Positions 19,977-28,279 of a DNA stretch of 64,000 nucleotides are shown here, piece after piece; position 1 is the stretch's first letter, and each line of letters begins with the position of its first letter. The notes beneath the pieces are model-generated. The model made no database searches, was not told where the DNA came from, and saw only the letters and a list, made by a program, of their open reading frames with translations. Both the position numbers and the translations under genes were made by a program. Source of the DNA: an uncultured Gammaproteobacteria bacterium (GTDB lineage Bacteria > Pseudomonadota > Gammaproteobacteria > Pseudomonadales > Porticoccaceae); contig CAJXQR010000009.1 in assembly GCA_913058345.1 (NCBI GenBank), forward strand, positions 1 through 64,000, written 5' to 3'.

Positions 19977-20693
19977 ATGACGGATAAGCAACACTTTTTC
20001 GTAGGGGATAAGGTTCCTCAGCCAATGACAATTAATGACTACCTCCGCCCTGGTGTCTTTATTGACTCGGATCACCCCTCGGTTAAAGCCTTTGCTCACA
20101 GTGCTTTGAAGGGAGCAGGCATAGCGCCGGTAGAACGTGCAGTGGCCCTGTACTACGCGGTACGTGATGGCCTGCGTTACGACCCCTACTCCATGGACAT
20201 GGAAGGGGCCAATTTCACCGCCAGCCATATTGCCACCCAAACATCCGCTTTTTGTATCCCTAAAGCCATTTTGCTCACGGCTTGCGCTCGAGCTTCAGGC
20301 ATTCCGTCCCGTATTGGCTATGCCGATGTGAGGAATCACCTCTGCTCGCCAAAGCTGAAAGCAGCGATGGCCGGTAATGATCTATTTATGTATCACGGCT
20401 ATGTCGAGATGTATTTAGAAGGCAAGTGGGTGAAATCCACTCCCGCGTTTAACCGTGAGCTATGCGAGAAAGTGGGTATTGAAGCACTGGGTTTTAATGG
20501 TCGTGATGATTCGATGATGCATCCATTTGACAAGGCGGGGCGTCAGCATATGGAATATGTTCAGGATCACGGGCACTTTTTTGATCACCCTCACGAGCGT
20601 ATTCAGTCAACCTTCAAAGAGGCTTACGGTGACCTGGAACGTGTTCTGAGTGATGTGAAGGGGGATTTCACCGCCGAAGTGAGTGTGAACTAG
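19977..20693 (+). CDS. Transglutaminase-like cysteine peptidase-fold protein
   Basis: 238 residues. The transglutaminase-like core contains the nucleophile region TSAFCIPKAILLTACARASG and the histidine region MYHGYVEMYLEGKWVKSTPA. In the generic fold a third residue, Asp, follows Trp-Val in a DPT motif. Here the segment reads STPAFN, so that Asp is missing; my memory is that this variant is shared by a subgroup of COG1305-type proteins. No signal peptide is seen, so it is predicted cytoplasmic. The substrate is unknown. The C-terminal part (DHGHFFDHPHERI) is His-rich and could bind metal. Confidence 0.75.
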   Translation: MTDKQHFFVGDKVPQPMTINDYLRPGVFIDSDHPSVKAFAHSALKGAGIAPVERAVALYYAVRDGLRYDPYSMDMEGANFTASHIATQTSAFCIPKAILLTACARASGIPSRIGYADVRNHLCSPKLKAAMAGNDLFMYHGYVEMYLEGKWVKSTPAFNRELCEKVGIEALGFNGRDDSMMHPFDKAGRQHMEYVQDHGHFFDHPHERIQSTFKEAYGDLERVLSDVKGDFTAEVSVN

Positions 20694-20745
20694 TAACTTC
20701 ATTGACCAGTGAAAAGCATATGGTTTGCGTGATATTTGAACTAAG

Positions 20746-20788
20746 AAAAACCTGATAATCACAACCTTGCAGGATGCTGATTATCAGG
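20746..20788 (-). terminator. Intrinsic terminator for the RTX protein gene
   Basis: CCTGATAATCA (20751-20761) and TGATTATCAGG (20778-20788) form a perfect 11-bp stem with a 16-base loop. Read on the minus strand, the stem is followed directly by TTTTTC (20750 down to 20745), as expected for a terminator about 140 bases beyond the minus-strand RTX gene stop. Confidence 0.8.
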
Positions 20789-20930
20789 TGAGAATTGTTC
20801 GCCTTGAATACCCAAGGCGCCTCTAAACGAGTCATGAGAGTGCTTCTGACGATTAAAGCCTATAGCCTCCTTGCAGAAGAAAGAGCTTTGCAATACCTCG
20901 TCATTTACGTCATCCAGAGACTCCTAATAA

Positions 20931-23543
20931 TTAGATAAGATATAAATCATCAACACCCGTGCCGTTAGTAAGAACAAGAGAATCCGCTTGAACACCGGTT
21001 AATTTAACTAAGGTATCAAGAGCGTTATCCGTGCCAGCATCTGATCCCTGTGTGTACACATAAGTATCACTCACAACATCAATGGCAAAAGAGGTACCAG
21101 CATTACCGAGATCGTTAGCTTGTAAATACTGAATGACTGCTGCGAGTTTACTGTCAGTATCAATGGTTAATGCGGCGGCAAAAGTATCGGCATCATCAAA
21201 GGTCACAACGCCATTGGTGACACTGTGTGAAGCAATAGTGCTAGCTGCAATTGTCAAGGTACTGTTAGCGCCATCGATTGCGCCATTGGCTGCGATACTG
21301 GCTGTACCTTGAACGTCGAGTATGTCGCTAAAGATTGAACCATCGGCATCATGAAAATTCGTTACAATATCAAACCCGGAAATTGTACCGCCGTCATCTG
21401 CACCGCCAATAGTGAGTACAGTATCTCCAGCGGCAACAATAACGGTGTCAATATCACCAGGTGCAGCACCTACACTTATTTGGTCGGCACCGAGACCGCC
21501 AGTAATGCTATCCGCCCCTGTGTTGCCTTCAATGGTATCGTCACCGGCGCCACCGATTAGCGTGTCTGCAGTGCTGCCGCCGGTCAGCGTGTCAATAGCA
21601 TCGCCCCCCGTAGCATTAACAGCAACGGTTGATAAGGCTCCGTTAACAACTAACGCTCCGGGTATTACAGAGTTGATAATGGCAATACCCGTCGTGAATG
21701 CCGCATTTGTATTGGTTCCCAATGTGACAGTCGCAGTGTTAGCAGCATCAATTATGAGGGCCTCCATATTACTTACGGTGGCGAAGTCAGCATCAGTAAA
21801 TGTAAGGCTTCCACCAACATGACCAGACCATGCATGGATCGTATCCAAGTTATTACCGCCATCGACAGATGTGTCGTCAGAAAAAGTAATACCCGCTCCG
21901 GCATCAAATATAAAGAGGTCGTTACCACTTCCTCCGCTCAATGAGTCGCTTCCAGCACCGCCTGTCAGAGAGTCATCTCCCGCGCCCCCGGTTATCGTAT
22001 CTACACCACTGTTACCGTTGTAGATCAGTGCACCGGTTGTGCTATTGGCCGATATATCCAAGGTCACATCTTGAGCTGCTAAAGCGTTGACAGTCAGTGT
22101 CGAGCCAGTGGTAATTAAAGTGTTTCCAGAAAGCGTGTAAACCGATGCATTGGTGTTTGTAATATTAATTGTTTCTACATTAAAAATATTATCTAAGTCT
22201 GTTGCGGCATTATCATCTGTGAGATTTAAAATATCTGCGCCTGCGCCGCCATCAAAGGTTGTTGTTGAGACCAGGGAGGCCCCCGCATTAAATGTATCAA
22301 TGCCACCAAACCCAAAAATCATTTCAGTTGGTGCTGTTGACGAATAAGCATCAGCTGAGCTGGTGCCCAGTGAGACAAGGTTGGATAGGGTTTTATTGCC
22401 TCGGTCGTCAACGACTACGATAGTACCGGTGAGCGAAGTAGGGTTCTGTTCGGCAATGGTAATGTTGGAGGCATTGGTGCCATCTAGTGCGACAGTGGCT
22501 CCAATTAACCCGCCGAGGGTAGCAGGTGTTTGATAAATACCGGCAGTAGATGTTTCGTTGGTGGTGAGTGATATTGTTGTGTCTGAGCTTCTTACCGGTG
22601 CTACAGTAATCATTGGTGCTGTGGCGTCTGTATCGTTAACGTCGTTGATATTTAGAGTTACTGCCTTTTCACTGTTATTACCGGCTGCGTCCGTTGCGAC
22701 AATGGTAAAGTTATAACTTGATTTAGACTCGAAGTTTGGGTTTGAATTTAGTGTTACTGCCCCTGTTGACGGGTCAATAGTAAACTTATAGCCGTCATTT
22801 AAATCTTTAATACTATAGCTGATACTGTTTTCATCCGTGGCCTTTGCAGTATAAATAACTTGCCCAGAGCCACTATTTTCGTCGATAGCATTTGCGTTAG
22901 TGCTTGATGTGAAAGTAGGTGCGACGGTATCAGCATCAATGACAATAATGTCGCCCGAGAGACTAAGTCTTGCTGATGCAGTGGCAATTGATGCTTCTGT
23001 TTCATTTATACCAAATAGGGCTGCGATGGAGGCGAGGTAAGCAGGGTCACTTTCTAAATTGCCTGGATTGCTGATATTTGTTGAATCACCATAATTTTCT
23101 ACAAAGGCGAGGGCGGCATTTGTTTTATTCAACAGAGTGTCCTGCCGGTTCTGAGCAATCGTTTTTTCTTCTATCGTAAGGCTATCCCATTTAGCATCAT
23201 TAAGATTATTGTTAAGAGCGCTGAAAACAAATTCATAAACCATCTGAGCTCGATCTGTACCATTGGTGATGGCGTTAGTCCAAAATTCTATGCCGTGTGT
23301 ATCCCCTTCAAAACCAAGAACGTTCGAATAGATAGTTTCAACAAACTGCTCATTATCTAAGTGGTTATACAGCGTTGAAAACTTTGGATGAGCGGCAAAA
23401 CCGGAGGCTATTTCGTTGAATATATCTTCGCTATTTGATTTGCTGGCTCTGTTATCCCAATAGGTAAGCCCGGCTTTATCCGGTGCCCTATTGTAAAAAG
23501 CGACATATAAGCCAGCGATTAGTTGTTGGTTTGTGACGGGCAT
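20931..23543 (-). CDS. Secreted RTX protein with DUF4214 and cadherin-like domain
   Basis: 870 residues. An N-terminal DUF4214 region (about 1-115: LIAGLYVAFYNRAPDKAGLT, then YWDNRA) is followed by a cadherin-like repeat (about 208-305: AIDENSGSGQVIYTAKATD, FTIDPSTGAVTLNSNPNFE). Then come Gly/Asp-rich calcium-binding nonapeptides, seen in two blocks: GGAGDDSLTGGAGSDSLSGG near 520 and GGAGDDTIEGNTGADSITGG near 665. The NVETINITN-type strands around 460 resemble S-layer/RsaA-like proteins. There is no Sec signal. The short hydrophobic C-terminus DDLYLI fits a type I secretion signal, but no ABC/HlyD/TolC exporter gene is adjacent. Likely a cell-surface or released adhesin. AAGGA lies 8 bases before the ATG. 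Confidence 0.85.
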   Translation of the reverse strand: MPVTNQQLIAGLYVAFYNRAPDKAGLTYWDNRASKSNSEDIFNEIASGFAAHPKFSTLYNHLDNEQFVETIYSNVLGFEGDTHGIEFWTNAITNGTDRAQMVYEFVFSALNNNLNDAKWDSLTIEEKTIAQNRQDTLLNKTNAALAFVENYGDSTNISNPGNLESDPAYLASIAALFGINETEASIATASARLSLSGDIIVIDADTVAPTFTSSTNANAIDENSGSGQVIYTAKATDENSISYSIKDLNDGYKFTIDPSTGAVTLNSNPNFESKSSYNFTIVATDAAGNNSEKAVTLNINDVNDTDATAPMITVAPVRSSDTTISLTTNETSTAGIYQTPATLGGLIGATVALDGTNASNITIAEQNPTSLTGTIVVVDDRGNKTLSNLVSLGTSSADAYSSTAPTEMIFGFGGIDTFNAGASLVSTTTFDGGAGADILNLTDDNAATDLDNIFNVETINITNTNASVYTLSGNTLITTGSTLTVNALAAQDVTLDISANSTTGALIYNGNSGVDTITGGAGDDSLTGGAGSDSLSGGSGNDLFIFDAGAGITFSDDTSVDGGNNLDTIHAWSGHVGGSLTFTDADFATVSNMEALIIDAANTATVTLGTNTNAAFTTGIAIINSVIPGALVVNGALSTVAVNATGGDAIDTLTGGSTADTLIGGAGDDTIEGNTGADSITGGLGADQISVGAAPGDIDTVIVAAGDTVLTIGGADDGGTISGFDIVTNFHDADGSIFSDILDVQGTASIAANGAIDGANSTLTIAASTIASHSVTNGVVTFDDADTFAAALTIDTDSKLAAVIQYLQANDLGNAGTSFAIDVVSDTYVYTQGSDAGTDNALDTLVKLTGVQADSLVLTNGTGVDDLYLI

Positions 23544-23987
23544 AAGTTGTGTCCTTATTGATAAGTACTGCTGTAAGAAACGAGTGCAAATAATGCCCTC
23601 TAGAGGGCCTTCGACTCCTTGGTTTTGAAACGCCAGTGACTGATGAGTGCCAGCGCTGAACGTTATACATCCCCAAAGGGCTCTGGCCTGATAAATATAA
23701 TAAGCTTCTATACCTTTTCTTATAGTGAACTGTTCTCAAATTTTCGGATTAGAATTATTAAAATAGCGTTGAACTTTCAGTTGAATTTGTATTGTGGTTT
23801 AAGTGTTCTGAATAATTTAATTGAGCTTAAGCATTCTGTTTGTTGTTGCGTATAGTCTTAAAGAAGGGGGCGTCACATTGATACTATTGTCAATTCGGGC
23901 TCATGGTTCCAGTCTTCCCCGAATAAATTATTGGCTTAAGTGCGTTACCTTTGGTGTGGCTTGTGGTTGACTTTTTGGAGGTGTGTG
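23544..23987. other. Divergent intergenic region between the RTX gene and ald
   Basis: 444 bases, AT-rich in the middle, containing no gene I can support. It must hold promoters for both neighbours. No convincing -35/-10 pair was found. A perfect 14-bp palindrome near the RTX end is listed separately. Confidence 0.6.
23595..23608. promoter_or_regulatory. 14-bp palindrome upstream of the RTX gene (possible operator)
   Basis: GCCCTCTAGAGGGC is a perfect palindrome 52 bases upstream of the RTX start codon. Its symmetry and position fit a dimeric regulator site, but the regulator is unknown. Confidence 0.4.
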
Positions 23988-25082
23988 TTGCAAATTGGCG
24001 TAGTTAAAGAGATTAAAGCACGTGAGAATCGCGTGGCTTTAACGCCACAGGGTGCGGCAGCTTTGCTGGCACGACAGCATGAGGTGCGGGTTGAGCGGGG
24101 CGCAGGTCTTGGTGCCGGTTTTAACGATCAGGACTATCGTCAGGCGGGGGCATTCATTGTTTCAACAGCCGAGGCCTGGGACTGTGACTTAATCGTCAAG
24201 GTGAAAGAGCCCCAGTCATCTGAGTATGTTTATCTCAAGCAGCAAATAGTGTTCACTTACTTTCATCTTGCCGGTGTGGATCCTGCGTTAACTCGGGCAT
24301 TGCTCGCGACCTCTACTACTGCCATTGCCTATGAAACGGTTGAAGATGCTCATGGTGGACTCCCCCTGCTTGCCCCCATGAGTGCCGTGGCCGGCAGTAT
24401 GGCGGTGACTATCGGCAACTATTATCTTGCCCGATATAACGGTGGCAAGGGCGTACTTCTTTCTAAACTGTTTGATGCGCGTTTTGGTAAGGTGGTGATA
24501 GTGGGTGATGGCGTAGTGGGTTTACATGCGGCACGGGTGGCAGATGGTCTTGGTGCCCGTGTTTACTTGTGTGGGCTCGACCCCAGGCGGAAGGCCGAGC
24601 TAGCGGATTTTGTTTCCAAAGATCTCAATTATGTGGTGTCGAACGCTGACAATATTGCCGCAGAACTAGGTGATGCAGATCTTTTAATTGGTGCCGTACT
24701 ACAGCGTGGTGCCCGCGCTCCTCGTCTTGTCAGTGAGGCTATGGTCAAGAAAATGCAGCCGGGTTCAGTGATCGTCGATGTTAGTATTGATCAAGGTGGT
24801 TGTATCGAGACTATGCAGCCCACTACGCACGATGATCCGGTTTATGTAAAACACGGTGTTATCCACTACGGAGTGAGCAACATGCCGGGTGCCTATCCGC
24901 GACTATCAACGTTGGCGTTGACGCAGGCGACTTTACCCTATGTGCTGAAATTGGCTGACAAAGGGCTTGCCGCTTTAGATGATGACCCCGGTTTTGCTCT
25001 GGGTATGAATATCTATCAAGGAGAAATCACCTGTGAGGCTGTGGCGCAAGCCCTTGGCCTAACAGGAGCTGATGCTAGCTGA
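23988..25082 (+). CDS. ald: Alanine dehydrogenase
   Basis: 364 residues. It catalyses NAD-dependent interconversion of L-alanine and pyruvate plus ammonia. N-terminal MQIGVVKEIKARENRVALTP matches the family start. Substrate and catalytic residues are visible: Arg in ENRVALTP, Lys in VKVKEPQ, His in FTYFHLAGV, and Asp in VDVSIDQGG. The NAD-binding Rossmann loop is VVIVGDGVVGLHAARVADGL. TTG 23988 is chosen because GGAGG at 23977-23981 lies 6 bases upstream and the protein then aligns with known alanine dehydrogenases. Upstream in-frame starts (GTG 23985, GTG 23940) fit less well. Its stop overlaps the end of the convergent minus-strand gene by 8 bases. Confidence 0.92.
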   Translation: MQIGVVKEIKARENRVALTPQGAAALLARQHEVRVERGAGLGAGFNDQDYRQAGAFIVSTAEAWDCDLIVKVKEPQSSEYVYLKQQIVFTYFHLAGVDPALTRALLATSTTAIAYETVEDAHGGLPLLAPMSAVAGSMAVTIGNYYLARYNGGKGVLLSKLFDARFGKVVIVGDGVVGLHAARVADGLGARVYLCGLDPRRKAELADFVSKDLNYVVSNADNIAAELGDADLLIGAVLQRGARAPRLVSEAMVKKMQPGSVIVDVSIDQGGCIETMQPTTHDDPVYVKHGVIHYGVSNMPGAYPRLSTLALTQATLPYVLKLADKGLAALDDDPGFALGMNIYQGEITCEAVAQALGLTGADAS

Positions 25083-25632
25083 CGAGTTCGTCAGCGGGTG
25101 TGCCGTTGGCAGGTTTTGAGTCCGCAGTCAGATCCTCACGGATGGTTTCTACGCCGCGCTGAACGAGTTCTTCTGTGGCATCGATATTCGCGCGAACTTC
25201 ATCCACGCGAGCGCTGATAGTGGACAGTAAATCTCGGGCTTCAGTAAAACCTTTGCTGACCCCCTGCGCGGCCTCGTTCAAAAAATTGACTTGTTCTTCG
25301 TTGCCCGTCGTGTCGCTAATATTCGCCAGACCACGTTGAATGGTGCTTAGGGTTTGGCCGGCAACTTGGACGGGAGAACCACTGTTGGTATCGAGAGTAT
25401 TGAGTGGTGAAGGGTTTGCTGTTTCTTGAACTTTGCTCAGCGCAGACTGCAGCTGCTGGTTGAGGATTCTTTGTGCATCCCCGGGGCTGGTGGTGCTCAG
25501 TGTGACCTGGCTGTCACGAGCGGATGAGTGGTCTGCTGTAACCGTCTGGTCCGCACTAATGGTGCCGGCTACGCTAGTGGCCCCTTGTTGGACGCCTCTA
25601 TTTACGGCGCCGCCAATATTCTGCACGTCCAA
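25075..25632 (-). CDS. Small Gln/Ser-rich protein, weakly DUF5610-like
   Basis: 185 residues from a TTG at 25632 (GGGAG 8 bases upstream), or 203 from a GTG at 25686 that has no ribosome site. No signal peptide or membrane segment. The first half is Thr/Ser/Gln-rich with little structure. The second half is amphipathic helical: FLNEAAQGVSKGFTEARDLL, then ISARVDEVRANIDATEELVQ. From memory this resembles the C-terminal part of DUF5610 proteins, which are of unknown function and often encoded near motility genes. The N-terminus MDVQNIGGAVNRGV recalls small flagellum-associated proteins, but no flagellar genes are nearby. It is tail-to-tail with ald, overlapping by 8 bases. Confidence 0.55.
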   Translation of the reverse strand: MDVQNIGGAVNRGVQQGATSVAGTISADQTVTADHSSARDSQVTLSTTSPGDAQRILNQQLQSALSKVQETANPSPLNTLDTNSGSPVQVAGQTLSTIQRGLANISDTTGNEEQVNFLNEAAQGVSKGFTEARDLLSTISARVDEVRANIDATEELVQRGVETIREDLTADSKPANGTPADELVS

Positions 25633-25875
25633 AGTTTGTACTCCCGGCCAGTCATTGGCCTGTATCTGTCGATGCGGATAAAACACCGCACGTTGTCGTT
25701 AAGTGGAACAGCTTGAATAGTACAATTTAATAGTATAACTGTAGTCCAGTTGTAGACGCGGGGCAATTTTCTAGGCGCTGCAAACCGTGCTTCTGTGCGT
25801 TGGATCTCAGCAAAAAAACGCTTTACCGCTGGTCTTAGTAACAAAACCAGGGGTGATCGAAGCAATGGATAACCG

Positions 25876-26643
25876 TTAGCTCAGTAAACCTGAAAAGAAG
25901 GCTCGCAAATTGTCTTCGCCGCCCATTTCCCAGGCTTTTAAGGCAGCGGTGCCAATAATTGCAATGTCGGCTTTGCCGCGCAGGAAGTCGATATCGGCCT
26001 TTTGGCTGACGCCAAAACCCACGGCAATGGGCAGATTAGTGTGCTTTTTACAGTCGCCGATAAACGCTTTTAAGTCATCGCCCATTTCAGTTTGCCCACC
26101 GGTAACACCTTTGCGTGCCACGGCATAAATAAAACCCTCTGCGGCTGCACCGAGAATTTTAAGACGATCATCAGTGTTGGTGGGCGTCATTAGTACGATC
26201 GGGGAGAGCTCTTTTGATTGAGAGAGTTGGTGTAATTCGCCGGCTTCTTCAACAGGTAAGTCAGGCAGGATATAACCACAACCCCCTGCGGCGCTCAGTT
26301 GGTTGATAAAAGAATTATGGCCCATTTTAAAGGCGGTGTTGTAGTAGCCCATCATCAAAACTTTAAAGGGGAAGTGATCACTCACTTTGCGCATAAATTC
26401 AAAGCAATCGCTCGGGCGTACGCCATTGCTCACGGCTTCCTGATTGGCTTTAACAAATAGCGGGCCATCGGCGGAAGGCTCTGAAAAAGGAAACTGCAAT
26501 TCCACCATGTCGACACCAAATTCGGCCATGATTTCGAGTTCGCGCCAATTGTCGTCGAAAGAGGGATAACCACAGACGACATGGGTCATCAGCAGTAAAT
26601 CTTTTTGCTGCAGGCGTTCGCGTAGATATTGTTCAAGCACCAT
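25876..26643 (-). CDS. trpA: Tryptophan synthase alpha chain
   Basis: 255 residues, slightly short for the family (about 268). It cleaves indole-3-glycerol phosphate to indole. Catalytic residues are present: Glu in VDMVELQFPF and Asp in SADGPLF. The phosphate loop GVTGGQTE and the GFGVSQKADI strand are also there. Its loop FPFSEPSADGP departs from the usual IPFSDPLADGP, marking a divergent lineage. It starts inside the end of trpB (11-base overlap), so translation is coupled. No other trp genes are in the window. Confidence 0.92.
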   Translation of the reverse strand: MVLEQYLRERLQQKDLLLMTHVVCGYPSFDDNWRELEIMAEFGVDMVELQFPFSEPSADGPLFVKANQEAVSNGVRPSDCFEFMRKVSDHFPFKVLMMGYYNTAFKMGHNSFINQLSAAGGCGYILPDLPVEEAGELHQLSQSKELSPIVLMTPTNTDDRLKILGAAAEGFIYAVARKGVTGGQTEMGDDLKAFIGDCKKHTNLPIAVGFGVSQKADIDFLRGKADIAIIGTAALKAWEMGGEDNLRAFFSGLLS

Positions 26644-27880
26644 ATTCTACCGCCTTGTTTCTTATAAATTCCTTCCAGTGATCATCTTCTATGGTATCGG
26701 CGACAGTGAAAATATCTTTGTCACCGCGACCCGATTGATTGATAAGAATGACCTCGTCCTTACCCATTTTTGGTGCTTCAGCAACGGCCAAAGCGAAAGC
26801 GTGGGTACTCTCCAGGGCCGGAATCAGCCCTTCGGTGCGCATCACCAATTTTAGCGTATCGCGCACCATTTCATCGGTCGCTGCTTCAAAGCGCACGCGG
26901 TCTTTTTCCCACAAATCACTGAGAATGGGGTTAATGCCGATATAGTCCAGGCCAGCGGCGATGGAATGAGTTTCGAGCATATTACCGTCACTGTTTTGCA
27001 GGAAGTAGGTTTTAAAGCCCTGGGCTACGCCGACTGATGCGTCACTGTAGGCCAGCCGCGCGGCGTGTAAGCCTGATCCAGGGCCCTGGCCACCGGCTTC
27101 AACGCCAACTAACTCGACTTTGTCATCCATAAAGCCTTGAAAAATACCGATGGCATTGGAACCGCCGCCGACACAGGCGAACACGCGATCGGGTAATTTA
27201 CCCGCTTCCTGAATAATCTGTTGGCGCGCTTCTTTGCCGATAATGGCCTGGAAGAAGCTGACCATCTCAGGAAAGGGGTGGGGACCACAGGCGGTGCCCA
27301 GTACATAGTGGGTGTCGGCCATATTGGTGACCCAGTCACGCAGACACTCGTTGATGGCGTCCTTTAGCGTGCGTTGCCCGTCCTGCACGGCCATGACTTC
27401 GGCGCCGAGGTTTTCCATCCAGAAAACGTTGGGCCGCTGTCGAGCCACGTCAACGGCACCCATATAAATCTTGCAGTCAAAGCCAAAACGCGCGGCCATT
27501 GTCGCGGTGGCAAAACCGTGTTGGCCCGCGCCAGTTTCGGCGATCACGCGTTTTTTCCCCAAACGTTTGCAGATTAAGCCCTGGCCCATAACATTGTTGA
27601 TTTTGTGTGAGCCCGTGTGGTTGAGGTCTTCGCGCTTGACGTAAATGCGCGCACCACCCAGTTTGTTTGACAGGTTCTCTAGATAGGAGACCGGCGTGGG
27701 GCGGCCTGAATAGGTGCGCATTAATTCGACAAACTCTGCCCAGAATGTAGGGTCTTCTTTGCAGCTACGGAAGCAGAGGCGTAGCTCCTCAACTGTGGTG
27801 GCAAGGATTTCCGGTAAAAAAGTACCGCCGTAATCGCCATAATAACCTTCACGGCCATCGGCAAAATCAAATAGAGACAT
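26633..27880 (-). CDS. trpB: Tryptophan synthase beta chain
   Basis: 415 residues. It condenses indole with serine using PLP. PLP lysine in HTGSHKINN (near residue 88), catalytic Glu in AETGAGQHG, glycine loop CVGGGSNAIG, and INQSGRGDKD near the end. Several positions differ from the common Pseudomonas or E. coli type: HTGSHKINNVMGQGLI in place of HTGAHKxNNxLGQxLL, EAGGQGPGSGLHAARL, and AAGLDYIGINPIL. To my eye these resemble the chlamydial-type TrpB branch. It leads trpA by an 11-base overlap. A promoter with an unusual C-tract start lies just upstream. Confidence 0.93.
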   Translation of the reverse strand: MSLFDFADGREGYYGDYGGTFLPEILATTVEELRLCFRSCKEDPTFWAEFVELMRTYSGRPTPVSYLENLSNKLGGARIYVKREDLNHTGSHKINNVMGQGLICKRLGKKRVIAETGAGQHGFATATMAARFGFDCKIYMGAVDVARQRPNVFWMENLGAEVMAVQDGQRTLKDAINECLRDWVTNMADTHYVLGTACGPHPFPEMVSFFQAIIGKEARQQIIQEAGKLPDRVFACVGGGSNAIGIFQGFMDDKVELVGVEAGGQGPGSGLHAARLAYSDASVGVAQGFKTYFLQNSDGNMLETHSIAAGLDYIGINPILSDLWEKDRVRFEAATDEMVRDTLKLVMRTEGLIPALESTHAFALAVAEAPKMGKDEVILINQSGRGDKDIFTVADTIEDDHWKEFIRNKAVEYGA

Positions 27881-27906
27881 ATAGCTACCAGACTGGATAG
27901 TAGACA

Positions 27907-27944
27907 GGGGGGGGTATAGTAGCCATGTCGCTGAATATCAACAA
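27907..27944 (-). promoter_or_regulatory. Predicted trpBA promoter with a C8 tract at the start point
   Basis: On the minus strand TTGTTG (27944-27939), a 17-base spacer and TACTAT (27921-27916) are followed by A and eight consecutive C (27914-27907). The predicted start point, about 7 bases past the -10 box, falls within the C run, some 30 bases before the trpB ATG. Confidence 0.5.
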
Positions 27945-28279
27945 GTAAAGCAAGCAATATTCATTTTCGAAAGGTGTGTGAGTTGTGTATTTAATCAAAC
28001 GCAATAAGGCGTGTTGCCAATTGGAATAGCTATTGCACTGTAATTTTGGCTGATTAAGGGCGCTATTCTGAATGAGGCTGGCTTACAATGCGTTTTTTCG
28101 TGTAATCAGTGCTGCTGACTATCGGATGCTTGACTGCCAGACGCAAAAGTGAAAGAAGCCAGCAGCTCGCTAATACAACTGACATCGCTATCAAAGGGCC
28201 TCACCCATAAGGCGTAACAGGGATGACAGGGTTGCCTTTGTAGTGAGACTCGCTTACGGACATTATAGGGAACCCCGCA
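27945..28279. other. Divergent intergenic region between trpB and the antiporter gene
   Basis: 335 bases without a supported gene. It separates the divergent trpB (minus) and antiporter (plus) genes. I see no leader peptide with clustered Trp codons and no T-box on the trpB side. Confidence 0.5.
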
